This document shows positions 53,589 through 61,155 of a DNA stretch of 64,000 nucleotides, in pieces; the stretch's first letter is position 1, and each line of letters opens with the position of its first letter. The stretch spans positions 1,984,001 through 2,048,000 of the forward strand of contig NZ_JABTEZ010000002.1 in NCBI RefSeq assembly GCF_015711605.1. Direction: 5' to 3'. Source of the stretch: Planomonospora sp. ID67723 (lineage in GTDB: Bacteria; Actinomycetota; Actinomycetes; Streptosporangiales; Streptosporangiaceae). A program made the translations under genes and the position numbers. Under the pieces are notes generated by a model. It was given only the letters and a program-made list of their open reading frames with translations, did not search any database and was not told the origin of the DNA.

Positions 53589-55054
53589 GCCCACTCCTCC
53601 TGCGCGTCGTCGTCATCGGGCACGTACTCCTCCGGCGGACCGCCGTGGGTCCACGGCGTCTGCTCCGGGTCGGGAAGCGCGGCCGACGTCTGGAAGTCGT
53701 CGGTCAGAGAGGTGTAGCAGACCCGCTCACCCGGCTCCGGGACCGCCCCGGGAGCCGGGGTCCTGCCCCGGCCCATCCCCTTGGTGATCTTCAAGACGAT
53801 CTCGCCGCCCGCCACCTCGACCACCTCGGCGCCGTGGCCCTTCCGGTCCGGGCTCCCCAACGCGGTGCCGGGCGCCAGCCGTACCGGATCGTCCGTCCGC
53901 ACCGTGACCAGCGGCCGGAGCTTGCGCGAGCGGCCCTCACCCTCGAAGTGCTCCGGCTCGGCGGCCGTCACCACCCCGGCGAACGCCTCACCGCTCAGCC
54001 GGTACTCCGCCATGACCAGCGGATCGTCGTAGGCCCGCTGCACGTCGTAAGCGGCCCGCGCCCGCTCCAGCCCCGCCAGCCGCGCCGCCGCGCTCACCGC
54101 GCCGTCCCGCCTCGCCTGCGGCGGGCCGCCCTCGGCGATCCGCTCCATGAACCGGGTGAACGATCCCCGGTCCACGTCCCAGCGATCCTTGACCCGGGAC
54201 CCCTCCGGCAGCGCCCGCAGCAGCTCCACCGCCCGCCACACCAGCCGCCAGGTCGGCTCCAGCTGGGTCCGCAGCGCCTCGGTGATCCGCTCCACCGCCC
54301 GCGCCGTCGGGGCCTCCTCGTACGCCCGGATCGCCGGGCCCAGCACCTCGTTGTCGAACCCCGGATCCGTCGCAGGACCCGCGGGCGGCCACAGCAGCGG
54401 ATCCTCCGCCTCCTCGGCCGCCCGCCGCCCGTCCATCCCCGCAGGCGGGTCGATCCACCCCAGCAGCGCCGCCAGATTGGCGTTCTCCAGCCCGCTCTGC
54501 CCGGTCGCCCAGTGCGACCCCAGCGCCTCGGTCGCCGCCAGCAGCAGCGACGATCCCGGCTGCGCGGACCGGTCGGCGAAATAGGTCAGCCACCGGCCGA
54601 GCAGCGGCACCGACGGATGCACGGGGTACGGCCCGTCCGCCCGCCGGAACCGGGTGGACCGGCCCAGCAGCCCGGTGAACGCCACCGCGGGCCGGTTCGG
54701 CACCAGGATCTGCGGCGCGTCCAGGCACCGCTCGTAGGGCTCGCCGCCCTTCTTCTCCACCGTCTCGGTGGTCTTCCCGAACCCCTCGACGTACGGCAGT
54801 ACCACCTCGGCCAGCTCGCCTGCGAAGGCGAAGCGCAGGTCCCGGTTGCGCGGCTGCGGCACCACCAGCAGCCGGGGGTGCCCCGGATCGGTGCCGACCA
54901 TCGCCCCGAGCGGGGCGGCCGCCTCACCGGCGAGCTTGAGGGGGACGAACACCAGCGGCCGGTCCGAGACATGGCAGTGCCGCACCGTCGTGATCGGCTG
55001 GGCCACCCCGTCCCGCACCGCCCGCAACTGCGCCAGCGCCGTCAGCGCGCTCAC
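53585..55054 (-). CDS. Unknown protein of the nuclease-helicase cassette
   Basis: The 489-residue soluble protein has no recognised domain. It starts MSALTALAQLRAVRDGVAQPI, has an alpha/beta N-terminal half with LLVVPQPRNRDLRFAFAGELAEVV, and a basic/acidic C-terminal half ending in DDDDAQEEWA. It could bridge nuclease and helicase, since it lies between them and is coupled to both: its GTG overlaps the stop of the last 68-bp repeat frame, and its stop overlaps the helicase start. Confidence 0.75.
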   Translation of the reverse strand: MSALTALAQLRAVRDGVAQPITTVRHCHVSDRPLVFVPLKLAGEAAAPLGAMVGTDPGHPRLLVVPQPRNRDLRFAFAGELAEVVLPYVEGFGKTTETVEKKGGEPYERCLDAPQILVPNRPAVAFTGLLGRSTRFRRADGPYPVHPSVPLLGRWLTYFADRSAQPGSSLLLAATEALGSHWATGQSGLENANLAALLGWIDPPAGMDGRRAAEEAEDPLLWPPAGPATDPGFDNEVLGPAIRAYEEAPTARAVERITEALRTQLEPTWRLVWRAVELLRALPEGSRVKDRWDVDRGSFTRFMERIAEGGPPQARRDGAVSAAARLAGLERARAAYDVQRAYDDPLVMAEYRLSGEAFAGVVTAAEPEHFEGEGRSRKLRPLVTVRTDDPVRLAPGTALGSPDRKGHGAEVVEVAGGEIVLKITKGMGRGRTPAPGAVPEPGERVCYTSLTDDFQTSAALPDPEQTPWTHGGPPEEYVPDDDDAQEEWA

Positions 55055-55254
55055 GTGGCCTCCTCCGTCGGCCGCGTTCGCGATGCTGCTGTGTCCATGG
55101 CTCGTTCGCTCCGCTCACTCACGTGGCCTCCTCCGTCGGCCGCGTTCGCGATGCTGCTGTGTCCATGGCTCGTTCGCTCCGCTCACTCACGTGGCCTCCT
55201 CCGTCGGCCGCGTTCGCGATGCTGCTGTGTCCATGGCTCGTTCGCTCCGCTCAC
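55051..55254 (-). repeat. Three exact 68-bp tandem repeats forming GTGA reinitiation cassettes
   Basis: Units at 55051-55118, 55119-55186 and 55187-55254 are identical. On the minus strand each carries a 24-codon frame (GTG to TGA) whose TGA overlaps the next GTG as GTGA. The frames are 55258-55187, 55190-55119 and 55122-55051. Each has GGAGGAGG before the next start. The first GTG overlaps the nuclease stop and the last TGA overlaps the start of the next gene. The predicted 23-residue peptide starts MSERSERAMDT. Confidence 0.9.
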
Positions 55255-56358
55255 TCACGTGAGGCACTCCTCCCGCAGGCGGTTCGCGAGACGGAGAAGG
55301 CGGGCGACCTCCTGCTGGTCCTCGGCCGGCTCCACCGTTCCCTCGGCCAGGCCCAGCGCCTCGGCCATCCCCGACACGCCGCCGAGCTGGTCGCGGACCT
55401 GGCGGCCGAGCAGGTCCGTCGAGCCGCAGCCCCGGGCCTCGTCCCGGCAGAACATGCACAGGTCGCAGGTCGACAGGCAGTCCGGCGCGTATCTGGCCGG
55501 GACCTGCGACAGCGCCTCGGCCAGCTCGCCCGCGGAACGGGTCGGCGTGCCCTCGGCGTCCGGCTCCAGGGAGAAGGTCAGGCCGGGCGGAAGCCCCTCC
55601 AGCAGCCGGTCGACGCGGGTCATCCGCACCAGCTGCCGCCTGAGCACCGCGAGCTGCCGCCGAACGTCCACCAGCGCCGCGACCGGCCGGTTGGCGAAGT
55701 TCTCCGGGCAGACGAGCACCACGTCATGGGAGACCCGCTCCGGGTCATGCCCCAGATCCGTCATGAGCGCCCGCAACGCCAGCACGTAGACGGCCGCCTG
55801 CCGGGCCGCCGCCGCCACCTTCTCCGGCTCGGCCTGGCCGTCGATCACCGCGAACGACTTGATCTCCACGATGTGGAAGCGCCCGCCGAGCTGGAAGGCC
55901 AGGACGTCCGGCTCGAGGTACGAGGTGTGCCCGGCGATCTCCAGGCTCAGCAGCGGATGGTCGTAGAAGACGGCGCTGTCGTCGCGCTCCCTGGCGGCCC
56001 GGTCGATCAGCGTCCGGGTGTGCGAGGCGCGCAGGTGCGAGCCGACGTTCTCCACGTCCTGGTAGCCGACCTGTGCGATCGGCAGCCCGAGCAGTTCCCT
56101 CAGCAGCCGCAGCAGCTCCGCGCAGCCGTTCTCTTTCACCAGGGACTCGAACACGTTGCCGCGGGTGATCGCGAACTGCGACTGGCCGAAGGGGGCCGGG
56201 AAACCCAGGTGCCGGGCCGTACCGTCCTTGTCCACCCCGGCCGCGTCCAGAACCGCCCGCCGGGCGCACCCCGGGTTGGCGGCCAGCGCCGCGATGGCAC
56301 GGGCGTCGTGCGCGCGCGGCGGCACCGGCCCGCGCAGCTCCTCCAGCGCCCGGTTCAC
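55255..56358 (-). CDS. Cas4/RecB-like PD-(D/E)XK nuclease with Fe-S cysteines
   Basis: The 367-residue protein has the RecB-nuclease set: G-N-V-F-E (about 67-71), E-P-D (149-151), V-E-I-K (164-167) and Q-x3-Y (Q187-Y191). Cys31 and a cluster C294-x3-C298-x2-C301-x2-C304-x6-C311 could hold a 4Fe-4S cluster, as in Cas4, AddB and Dna2. It should cut or trim DNA ends. GTG 56358 is the best start, with a weak GC-rich site upstream. It lies between the coiled-coil gene and the repeat cassettes. Confidence 0.82.
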   Translation of the reverse strand: MNRALEELRGPVPPRAHDARAIAALAANPGCARRAVLDAAGVDKDGTARHLGFPAPFGQSQFAITRGNVFESLVKENGCAELLRLLRELLGLPIAQVGYQDVENVGSHLRASHTRTLIDRAARERDDSAVFYDHPLLSLEIAGHTSYLEPDVLAFQLGGRFHIVEIKSFAVIDGQAEPEKVAAAARQAAVYVLALRALMTDLGHDPERVSHDVVLVCPENFANRPVAALVDVRRQLAVLRRQLVRMTRVDRLLEGLPPGLTFSLEPDAEGTPTRSAGELAEALSQVPARYAPDCLSTCDLCMFCRDEARGCGSTDLLGRQVRDQLGGVSGMAEALGLAEGTVEPAEDQQEVARLLRLANRLREECLT

Positions 56359-56429
56359 CGGACGCCCCCGCCCCGGCCGGCGGCCTGCCCGCCCGTCCGG
56401 GCGGGCCGTGTCAGCACATGCCCGTCCAT

Positions 56430-57218
56430 CTAACAGGCCCCTCTCAGCGTGCTCAGCGCGGAGGCGCCGAACAGGCACTCCGCGTCCGTCAGTTGCCCGC
56501 CCGCCCGCGCCGCGACCTCGGCCCGCTGGGCGGTGTCGGCGGGAAGGTGCACCTCCAGCTCGGCCCGGGCCGCGCGGATCACGGTCAGCGGGTCGACCGG
56601 GGCGAACCCCTCGGCTCCGCCGGGGATGTTCTGCGCCATCCGCGACAGCAGCCGGACCGCGCCCTGAGGCGGATCGGCCAGCCGGGTCAGGTGCTCGGCG
56701 ATGCGCATGGCGGCGGTGAGGTAGTCGACGCGCGGGCTCAGCGGCCCCACCACCCGCGCTTCCAGCGGCCAGGTGCTGTCGGCGAGCAGGCCCCGCGCCG
56801 GGGAGAGGCGGTCGGTCAGCGCGGCGCACAGGTAGTACGGCCTGGCGTAGGGGTCGCCGCGGAAGGAGCGCTCCTCGTCCCGGCGCAGGCTGGTCAGCTG
56901 CGGGCCCCGCAACGCCCCGGAGAAGAACGCCTCGTTCACCGCCACGATCAGCTTCGCCGCCGAGGGCACGCCGAGCAGGACCAGAGCCTGGTGCACCTGC
57001 TCCCGGATCGGCATCAGCGACGCCTCGGACTCGCGCGGGAACGCAGGAGAGGGGGCGGGATCCCCGGCCGTGATCGCCTCGTCCCAGGCCAGCTCGGCCC
57101 GGCGCAGATCCCCGCGCAGCACTCGCGCCCGCGCGGTGTCCCGCGCTTTGACGGCCCGCCGCACCTCGGCGCGGAGCTCGGCGATCCGCCGCTCCAGCGC
57201 GTCCAGTGATTCACTCAC
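56430..57218 (-). CDS. Coiled-coil protein of unknown function
   Basis: The 262-residue protein begins with a predicted coiled coil (LDALERRIAELRAEVRRAVKARDTARARVLRGDLRRAEL) followed by a helical domain containing SRMAQNIPGGAEGF. No enzymatic motif was seen. A TACGAT box seven bases before GTG 57218 suggests a leaderless start, which would make this the first gene of the nuclease-helicase cassette. Confidence 0.7.
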   Translation of the reverse strand: MSESLDALERRIAELRAEVRRAVKARDTARARVLRGDLRRAELAWDEAITAGDPAPSPAFPRESEASLMPIREQVHQALVLLGVPSAAKLIVAVNEAFFSGALRGPQLTSLRRDEERSFRGDPYARPYYLCAALTDRLSPARGLLADSTWPLEARVVGPLSPRVDYLTAAMRIAEHLTRLADPPQGAVRLLSRMAQNIPGGAEGFAPVDPLTVIRAARAELEVHLPADTAQRAEVAARAGGQLTDAECLFGASALSTLRGAC

Positions 57219-57325
57219 GGCCCGGATCGTAACAGGAGTTCCACGTGTCTCCCTTGAATTCCAGCGATTTCCAGCATTAAAGTGCAGGCCATGTGGTGGT
57301 AGCGCTGAGGCAAGGGGGCATCGCA

Positions 57326-57772
57326 ATGCGTAACATCTCGCAGGGCCGGTCCGTTCACCTGCTGGACGTGGAGAACCTGGTCGGAGCCCCGCGCCCCGCC
57401 ACCTCGGACGTCGTCACGATGATGGACCACTATCGCAAGCGCGTCCCCGCCAGCGGCATGGACCAATACGTCGCCGCCGTCAACCACGGGGCCCTGGTCA
57501 CCGTCGGCCTCGCCTTGGCCGGGATCCAGATCCTGGTCCGCTCCGGCCGTGACGGCGCCGACGAGGCGCTCTGTGAGGTGATCCGGTTCGACCACCTCGA
57601 CGACCGGTTCGAGCGCGTCATCATCGGCTCCGGTGACGGCATCTTCACCGAACTCGCCGACTGGCTTCGCCGCCGCGGGGTCCAGGTCGTCGTGGTCTCG
57701 CGGCCGGACGCCCTCAGCTACCGCCTGCGCCGTACGGCGGGCCAGGTCATCCCCCTGGACCTGGCCGCCTGA
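57326..57772 (+). CDS. NYN-domain (PIN-like) nuclease
   Basis: The 148-residue protein has the acidic set of NYN/PIN nucleases: HLLDVENLVG near the start, GRDGADEALCEV in the middle and IGSGDGIFTELADWLRRRGVQVVVV, which matches the family's GSGDxDF-type loop. It probably cuts structured RNA. It is divergent from the nuclease-helicase cassette across 107 bp. AAGGGGG precedes ATG 57326. Confidence 0.82.
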   Translation: MRNISQGRSVHLLDVENLVGAPRPATSDVVTMMDHYRKRVPASGMDQYVAAVNHGALVTVGLALAGIQILVRSGRDGADEALCEVIRFDHLDDRFERVIIGSGDGIFTELADWLRRRGVQVVVVSRPDALSYRLRRTAGQVIPLDLAA

Positions 57773-58009
57773 CCGCCCGCGCCCCACCGCGATCGATGAT
57801 CCGTGGCATCCGGATGCCGGTCCGTTCCACCGGTGAGCCGGAGATCCGAGACGGCCTCCCGGGATCAGGGCCTCATCGCCGGAAGCAAGCGCCGCCGCCC
57901 GTCGTTCTATGGTGAGACGGGTCGTGTCTCCTCGGCCGGGGACACCCGAGCGGCTGTGGGCCGGGAGCGTTCTGCAGTCGTGGCAGGCCCAGCGGCGTCA
58001 GGGGGCAGG

Positions 58010-58267
58010 ATGGGCGAGCAGCCGTGGAACGAGCAACCTCTGGATGAGCAGCCTCTGAACGAGCAGCCTTTCATGGTCGAGGCGCTCGCCGACGCCGCCC
58101 GGCAGAACGTCAGCGCGACCTTCGGAGAGAGCGATCCCGACGTGGTCGAGACGATCGTGACCGACCTGCACGAGCGCGAGCACCTCGACGACGCCGTCAT
58201 CTCCGACCTGCCCCCGGACGAGCTCGACCAGCTGGACGAGCGTTACGGCTGGCATCAGGAGAACTGA
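58010..58267 (+). CDS. Small acidic protein with x-E-Q-P repeats
   Basis: The 85-residue acidic protein starts with four tandem x-E-Q-P-x units (GEQPW, NEQPL, DEQPL, NEQPF) coded by 15-bp repeats, then a helical region rich in Asp/Glu (VVETIVTDLHEREHLDDAV). No family is known to me. ATG 58010 follows GGGGGCAGG closely; ATG 58073 after the repeats is an alternative. The 237 bp before it show no gene. Confidence 0.55.
   Translation: MGEQPWNEQPLDEQPLNEQPFMVEALADAARQNVSATFGESDPDVVETIVTDLHEREHLDDAVISDLPPDELDQLDERYGWHQEN
58028..58072 (+). repeat. Three 15-bp tandem repeats in the small acidic gene
   Basis: Units at 58028-58042, 58043-58057 and 58058-58072 follow the pattern (a/g)a(c/t)gagca(a/g)cct(c/t)t(g/c). 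A fourth diverged unit precedes them. Each codes one x-E-Q-P-x. Copy number should vary between strains. Confidence 0.8.
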
Positions 58268-58275
58268 CACCTCGA

Positions 58276-58297
58276 GGCGGCGCTCGCGCCAGCCGCC
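58276..58297 (+). terminator. Candidate hairpin after the small acidic gene
   Basis: GGCGGC and GCCGCC flank a 10-base loop, 8 bp after the stop, with flanking CTC/GAG able to extend the stem across a two-base bulge. Confidence 0.35.
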
Positions 58298-58390
58298 GAG
58301 AGCCACCGAGAGCCGCCGCGCCGGGTAAGGAGACGCCCTAGGGGTAGACGCACCTGGTCGTATCCGTGTCGCACGCCGGGTGGAGCATAG

Positions 58391-59434
58391 GTGACCATCG
58401 ACTCGTTGTGGACCTGGGCCGTCGTCGTGGGGATCGTGCTGATCCTGCTGGTCCTCGATTTCGTGATCGCCTCCCGCCGCCCGCACGCCGTGGGCCTGCG
58501 CGAGGCCGCCCTCTGGTCGGTGTTCTACCTCGCGGTCGCGGTCGTCTTCGGGCTCGCCCTGTGGCCGCTGGCGGGCCCGGACATCGCGACCGAGTACTTC
58601 GCCGGGTGGCTGGTCGAGAAGAGCCTGTCGGTGGACAACCTCTTCGTCTTCGTGATCATCATGAGCCGGTTCGCGGTACCCGACGAGTACCAGCAGAAGG
58701 TGCTGCTGTTCGGCGTCGCGGCGGCCCTCCTGCTGCGCGCGGTCCTCATCACCGTCGGAGCCACGGCCATCACGGTGTTCTCGCCGACGTTCCTCGTCTT
58801 CGGCCTGCTCCTGATCTGGACCGCGGTGCAACTGGCCCGCCACCGCAACGACGACCCCGACATCGGCGGCAATCCGCTGCTCAGATGGGTCGGCCGGATC
58901 TTCCCGGCCAGCGACGACTTCCACGGCGGGCGGCTGGTGGCCGTACAGGACGGCAGGAGAGTGATCACGCCCCTGTTCCTCGTCTTCGTCGCCATCGGCA
59001 GCACCGACCTGCTCTTCGCCCTCGACTCGATTCCGGCGATCTTCGGGATCACGCGGCATCCGCTGCTCGTCTTCTCCGCCAACGCCTTCGCCCTGCTCGG
59101 CCTGAGGGCGCTGTACTTCCTCATCGAGGGACTGCTGGAGCGGCTGGTCTACCTGTCGGTGGGACTGTCGGCGATCCTCGGCTTCATCGGCGTCAAGCTC
59201 ATTCTGGTCTTCCTGCACGAGGACGTGTCCTCCTCGATCCCGGAGATCCCCACCGTCGTGTCGCTCGGCGTGATCCTCACCGTGCTGCTCGTCACCGTCG
59301 TCGCGAGCCTCCGGCGGGTCCGGAGGCACCCGGAGGAGAGGGCGCACGCGGGCTCGCTGCACCCGCTCCGCCGGGCGAGGGAGGACCAGGCCGCTCCGGG
59401 GAGGCGGCGGGGCGGGCACGGGGACCGGGACTGA
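58391..59434 (+). CDS. TerC/Alx-family membrane protein
   Basis: The 347-residue protein has seven to nine predicted helices, with the TerC acidic motifs in WLVEKSLSVDNLFVFVIIMSRF and FVAIGSTDLLFALDSIPAIFGIT, where the two Asp/Glu sets lie in membrane segments and may carry Mn2+ or Ca2+. The C-terminal tail is basic. Members relate to manganese homeostasis and tellurite resistance. The GTG at 58391 has a GGTGGAGC site upstream. Confidence 0.9.
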   Translation: MTIDSLWTWAVVVGIVLILLVLDFVIASRRPHAVGLREAALWSVFYLAVAVVFGLALWPLAGPDIATEYFAGWLVEKSLSVDNLFVFVIIMSRFAVPDEYQQKVLLFGVAAALLLRAVLITVGATAITVFSPTFLVFGLLLIWTAVQLARHRNDDPDIGGNPLLRWVGRIFPASDDFHGGRLVAVQDGRRVITPLFLVFVAIGSTDLLFALDSIPAIFGITRHPLLVFSANAFALLGLRALYFLIEGLLERLVYLSVGLSAILGFIGVKLILVFLHEDVSSSIPEIPTVVSLGVILTVLLVTVVASLRRVRRHPEERAHAGSLHPLRRAREDQAAPGRRRGGHGDRD

Positions 59435-59485
59435 CCGCCGGCCCCTGATCTCCGGCCGCTCGGGAGCACCGGTCCGGAGGGCGGC

Positions 59486-60436
59486 TCAGACCGTGCCCAG
59501 CACGCGGATCGGGGCGCCGTCCAGGAACGCGTCGATGTCCTCGACGGCCTCGCGGAAGTATGTGTGGTAGTTCCCCCTCGTGACATAGCCGATGTGCGGG
59601 GTGGCCAGCACGTTCGGCAGGGTCCGCAGGGGGTGGTCGGCGGGCAGCGGCTCGGTCTCGAAGACGTCGAGCCCGGCCCCCGCGATGCGCCGTTCCCGGA
59701 GCGCGTCGACCAGCGCGGTCTGGTCGACGATCGCCGCCCGGGAGGTGTTGACCAGGTAGGCGGAGGGTTTCATCAGCGCCAGCTCGGCCGGGCCGACCAG
59801 CCCGCGGGTGCGCTCGCTCAGCACGACGTGGACGGAGAGGAAGTCGCTCGCCGCGCACAGCTCTCCCAGCGATCCCGCGCGCCGTACGCCGAGACCCTCA
59901 GCGCGCTCGGCGGTGAGGTTCTGGCTCCAGGCCAGCACGTCCATGCCGAAGGCCTGCCCGATCCGGGCCATCTGCTCGCCGATCTTGCCCAGGCCGAGCA
60001 GGCCCAGCACGCTGCCGTGCAGGTCCGTGCCGACGGTGCTCTGCCAGGGCCCGCCGGCGCGCAACGCGGTGTTCTCCGGCACCAGGTGCCGGGCCAGGCC
60101 GAGGATGAGCGCCCAGGCCAGCTCGGCGGGCGGGACCGACGAGCTGGCGGTGCCGCAGACGGTGACCCCGTGCTCGGCGGCGGCCGTCAGGTCGACGGAG
60201 GCGTTGCGCATGCCGGAGGTGACGAGCAGCCTCAGTTTCGGCAGCCGCTCGAAGAGCGCACGGGGGAACGGCGTGCGCTCGCGCATGACGACCACGATCT
60301 CGTAGTCGCCGATGGCCTCGACCAGGGCGTCCTGGTCGTCGAAGTGCTCGCAGAAACTCATCATCCCGACCCGTGACCAGTCGGCCATGGTGAGGGCGAC
60401 GTTCTGGTAGTCGTCAAGTACGGCGCAGCGCAACAC
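59486..60436 (-). CDS. D-2-hydroxyacid dehydrogenase-family protein
   Basis: The 316-residue protein has the two-domain D-isomer fold: N-terminal substrate domain (MRERTPFPRALFERLPKLRLLVTSGMRNASVD) and an NAD loop GLLGLGKIGEQMARIGQAFG. The catalytic residues Arg (NTSRAAIVDQTAL), Glu (DVFETEPLP) and His (LATPHIGYVT) are all present. The substrate is likely a 2-hydroxy- or 2-oxoacid. The GTG start at 60436 has no strong ribosome site; a TTG codon follows. Confidence 0.9.
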   Translation of the reverse strand: MLRCAVLDDYQNVALTMADWSRVGMMSFCEHFDDQDALVEAIGDYEIVVVMRERTPFPRALFERLPKLRLLVTSGMRNASVDLTAAAEHGVTVCGTASSSVPPAELAWALILGLARHLVPENTALRAGGPWQSTVGTDLHGSVLGLLGLGKIGEQMARIGQAFGMDVLAWSQNLTAERAEGLGVRRAGSLGELCAASDFLSVHVVLSERTRGLVGPAELALMKPSAYLVNTSRAAIVDQTALVDALRERRIAGAGLDVFETEPLPADHPLRTLPNVLATPHIGYVTRGNYHTYFREAVEDIDAFLDGAPIRVLGTV

Positions 60437-60473
60437 AGGTCACGACCTTACCGCCGTGAGCGCCGGAAGGACG

Positions 60474-61100
60474 TCAGGGGATCGCGATCGCCGGGTGCCT
60501 CGGGTCGTCCACCCGCACGACGAGGTCGGCGGTCGACTCCGGGTCGGCCTCCTGCTCGTAGCGCTCGTAGGCGGGCAGGGTCCACCGCGTCTCCGGAGCG
60601 GTACGGCGGGCCAGCGCGGCGGGGGAGAGCCGCAGGTGCACGGTCAGGTCGAACGGCAGCCAGCGGCCGAGCAGCAGCGCCCCGTCCAGCAGCAGCACCC
60701 CGCCCGGCGGCATGGTGACGTACGGCGCGCGGGTGGCCCGGTCGGTGGTGGTGTCCCAGAGGGAGGGCAGGATCTTCCCCGAACCGCCCGGATCCAGCGG
60801 TGCCAGGACTTCGCGGGTCAGGCCGCCGGTGTCCAGCCAGTCGTCGTAGAAGGCGTCCGGGTCGGTCCTGCCGTACTCGAACCGCAGGGAGGCGGGGCGC
60901 AGGAAGTCCCAGGCGGACACGCGCAGGACCGCGCGCCCGCGCAGCCGGAGCGGCTCGGTGAGCGCGTCCGCGAGATCCTGCGGCCGGGCGGCGGGCGCTC
61001 CGTCGAAGGCGACCCGCGTCCAGGAGTCGCGGGGCATCCCGGCGATCCGGTCGGCGATCTCCTCGGTCAGCGACGGCAGGGATATGGGTCGTATGCGCAC
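60474..61100 (-). CDS. Uridine-kinase-like protein with degenerate P-loop
   Basis: The 208-residue protein aligns by eye with uridine-kinase-like proteins (VAFDGAP start, WDFLRP, EYGRTDPDAFYDDWLDTGGL, GGVLLLDGALLLG, and a late RRTAPETRWTLPAYERYEQEADPESTADLVV). The P-loop reads DGAPAARPQDLADAL, lacking the G-K-S/T. It is therefore doubtful as an ATP-binding kinase and could be regulatory or use another site. GTG 61100 is used. The gene lies between the dehydrogenase and gnd. Confidence 0.7.
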   Translation of the reverse strand: MRIRPISLPSLTEEIADRIAGMPRDSWTRVAFDGAPAARPQDLADALTEPLRLRGRAVLRVSAWDFLRPASLRFEYGRTDPDAFYDDWLDTGGLTREVLAPLDPGGSGKILPSLWDTTTDRATRAPYVTMPPGGVLLLDGALLLGRWLPFDLTVHLRLSPAALARRTAPETRWTLPAYERYEQEADPESTADLVVRVDDPRHPAIAIP

Positions 61101-61155
61101 TCTGCCATCCTGCCGAACGGCCCGTCGGACGAGAGACGGCGCGTACGGCGGGCGC

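Noticed and set aside
55051-55254. CRISPR or integron array at the 68-bp repeats
   Set aside because: Units abut with no spacers, and unit length equals frame length minus the 4-nt overlap; it is a tandem coding relay.
53645-55789. 714-codon plus-strand frame across the unknown cassette gene and repeats
   Set aside because: It runs antisense through a coupled operon and through non-coding repeats, with Arg/Pro-rich shadow composition.
58268-58390. yybP-ykoY-type Mn riboswitch before the TerC gene
   Set aside because: TerC genes often have one, but I could not place the conserved internal loops in this leader. Only a partial GC hairpin is seen. A covariance-model search would decide.
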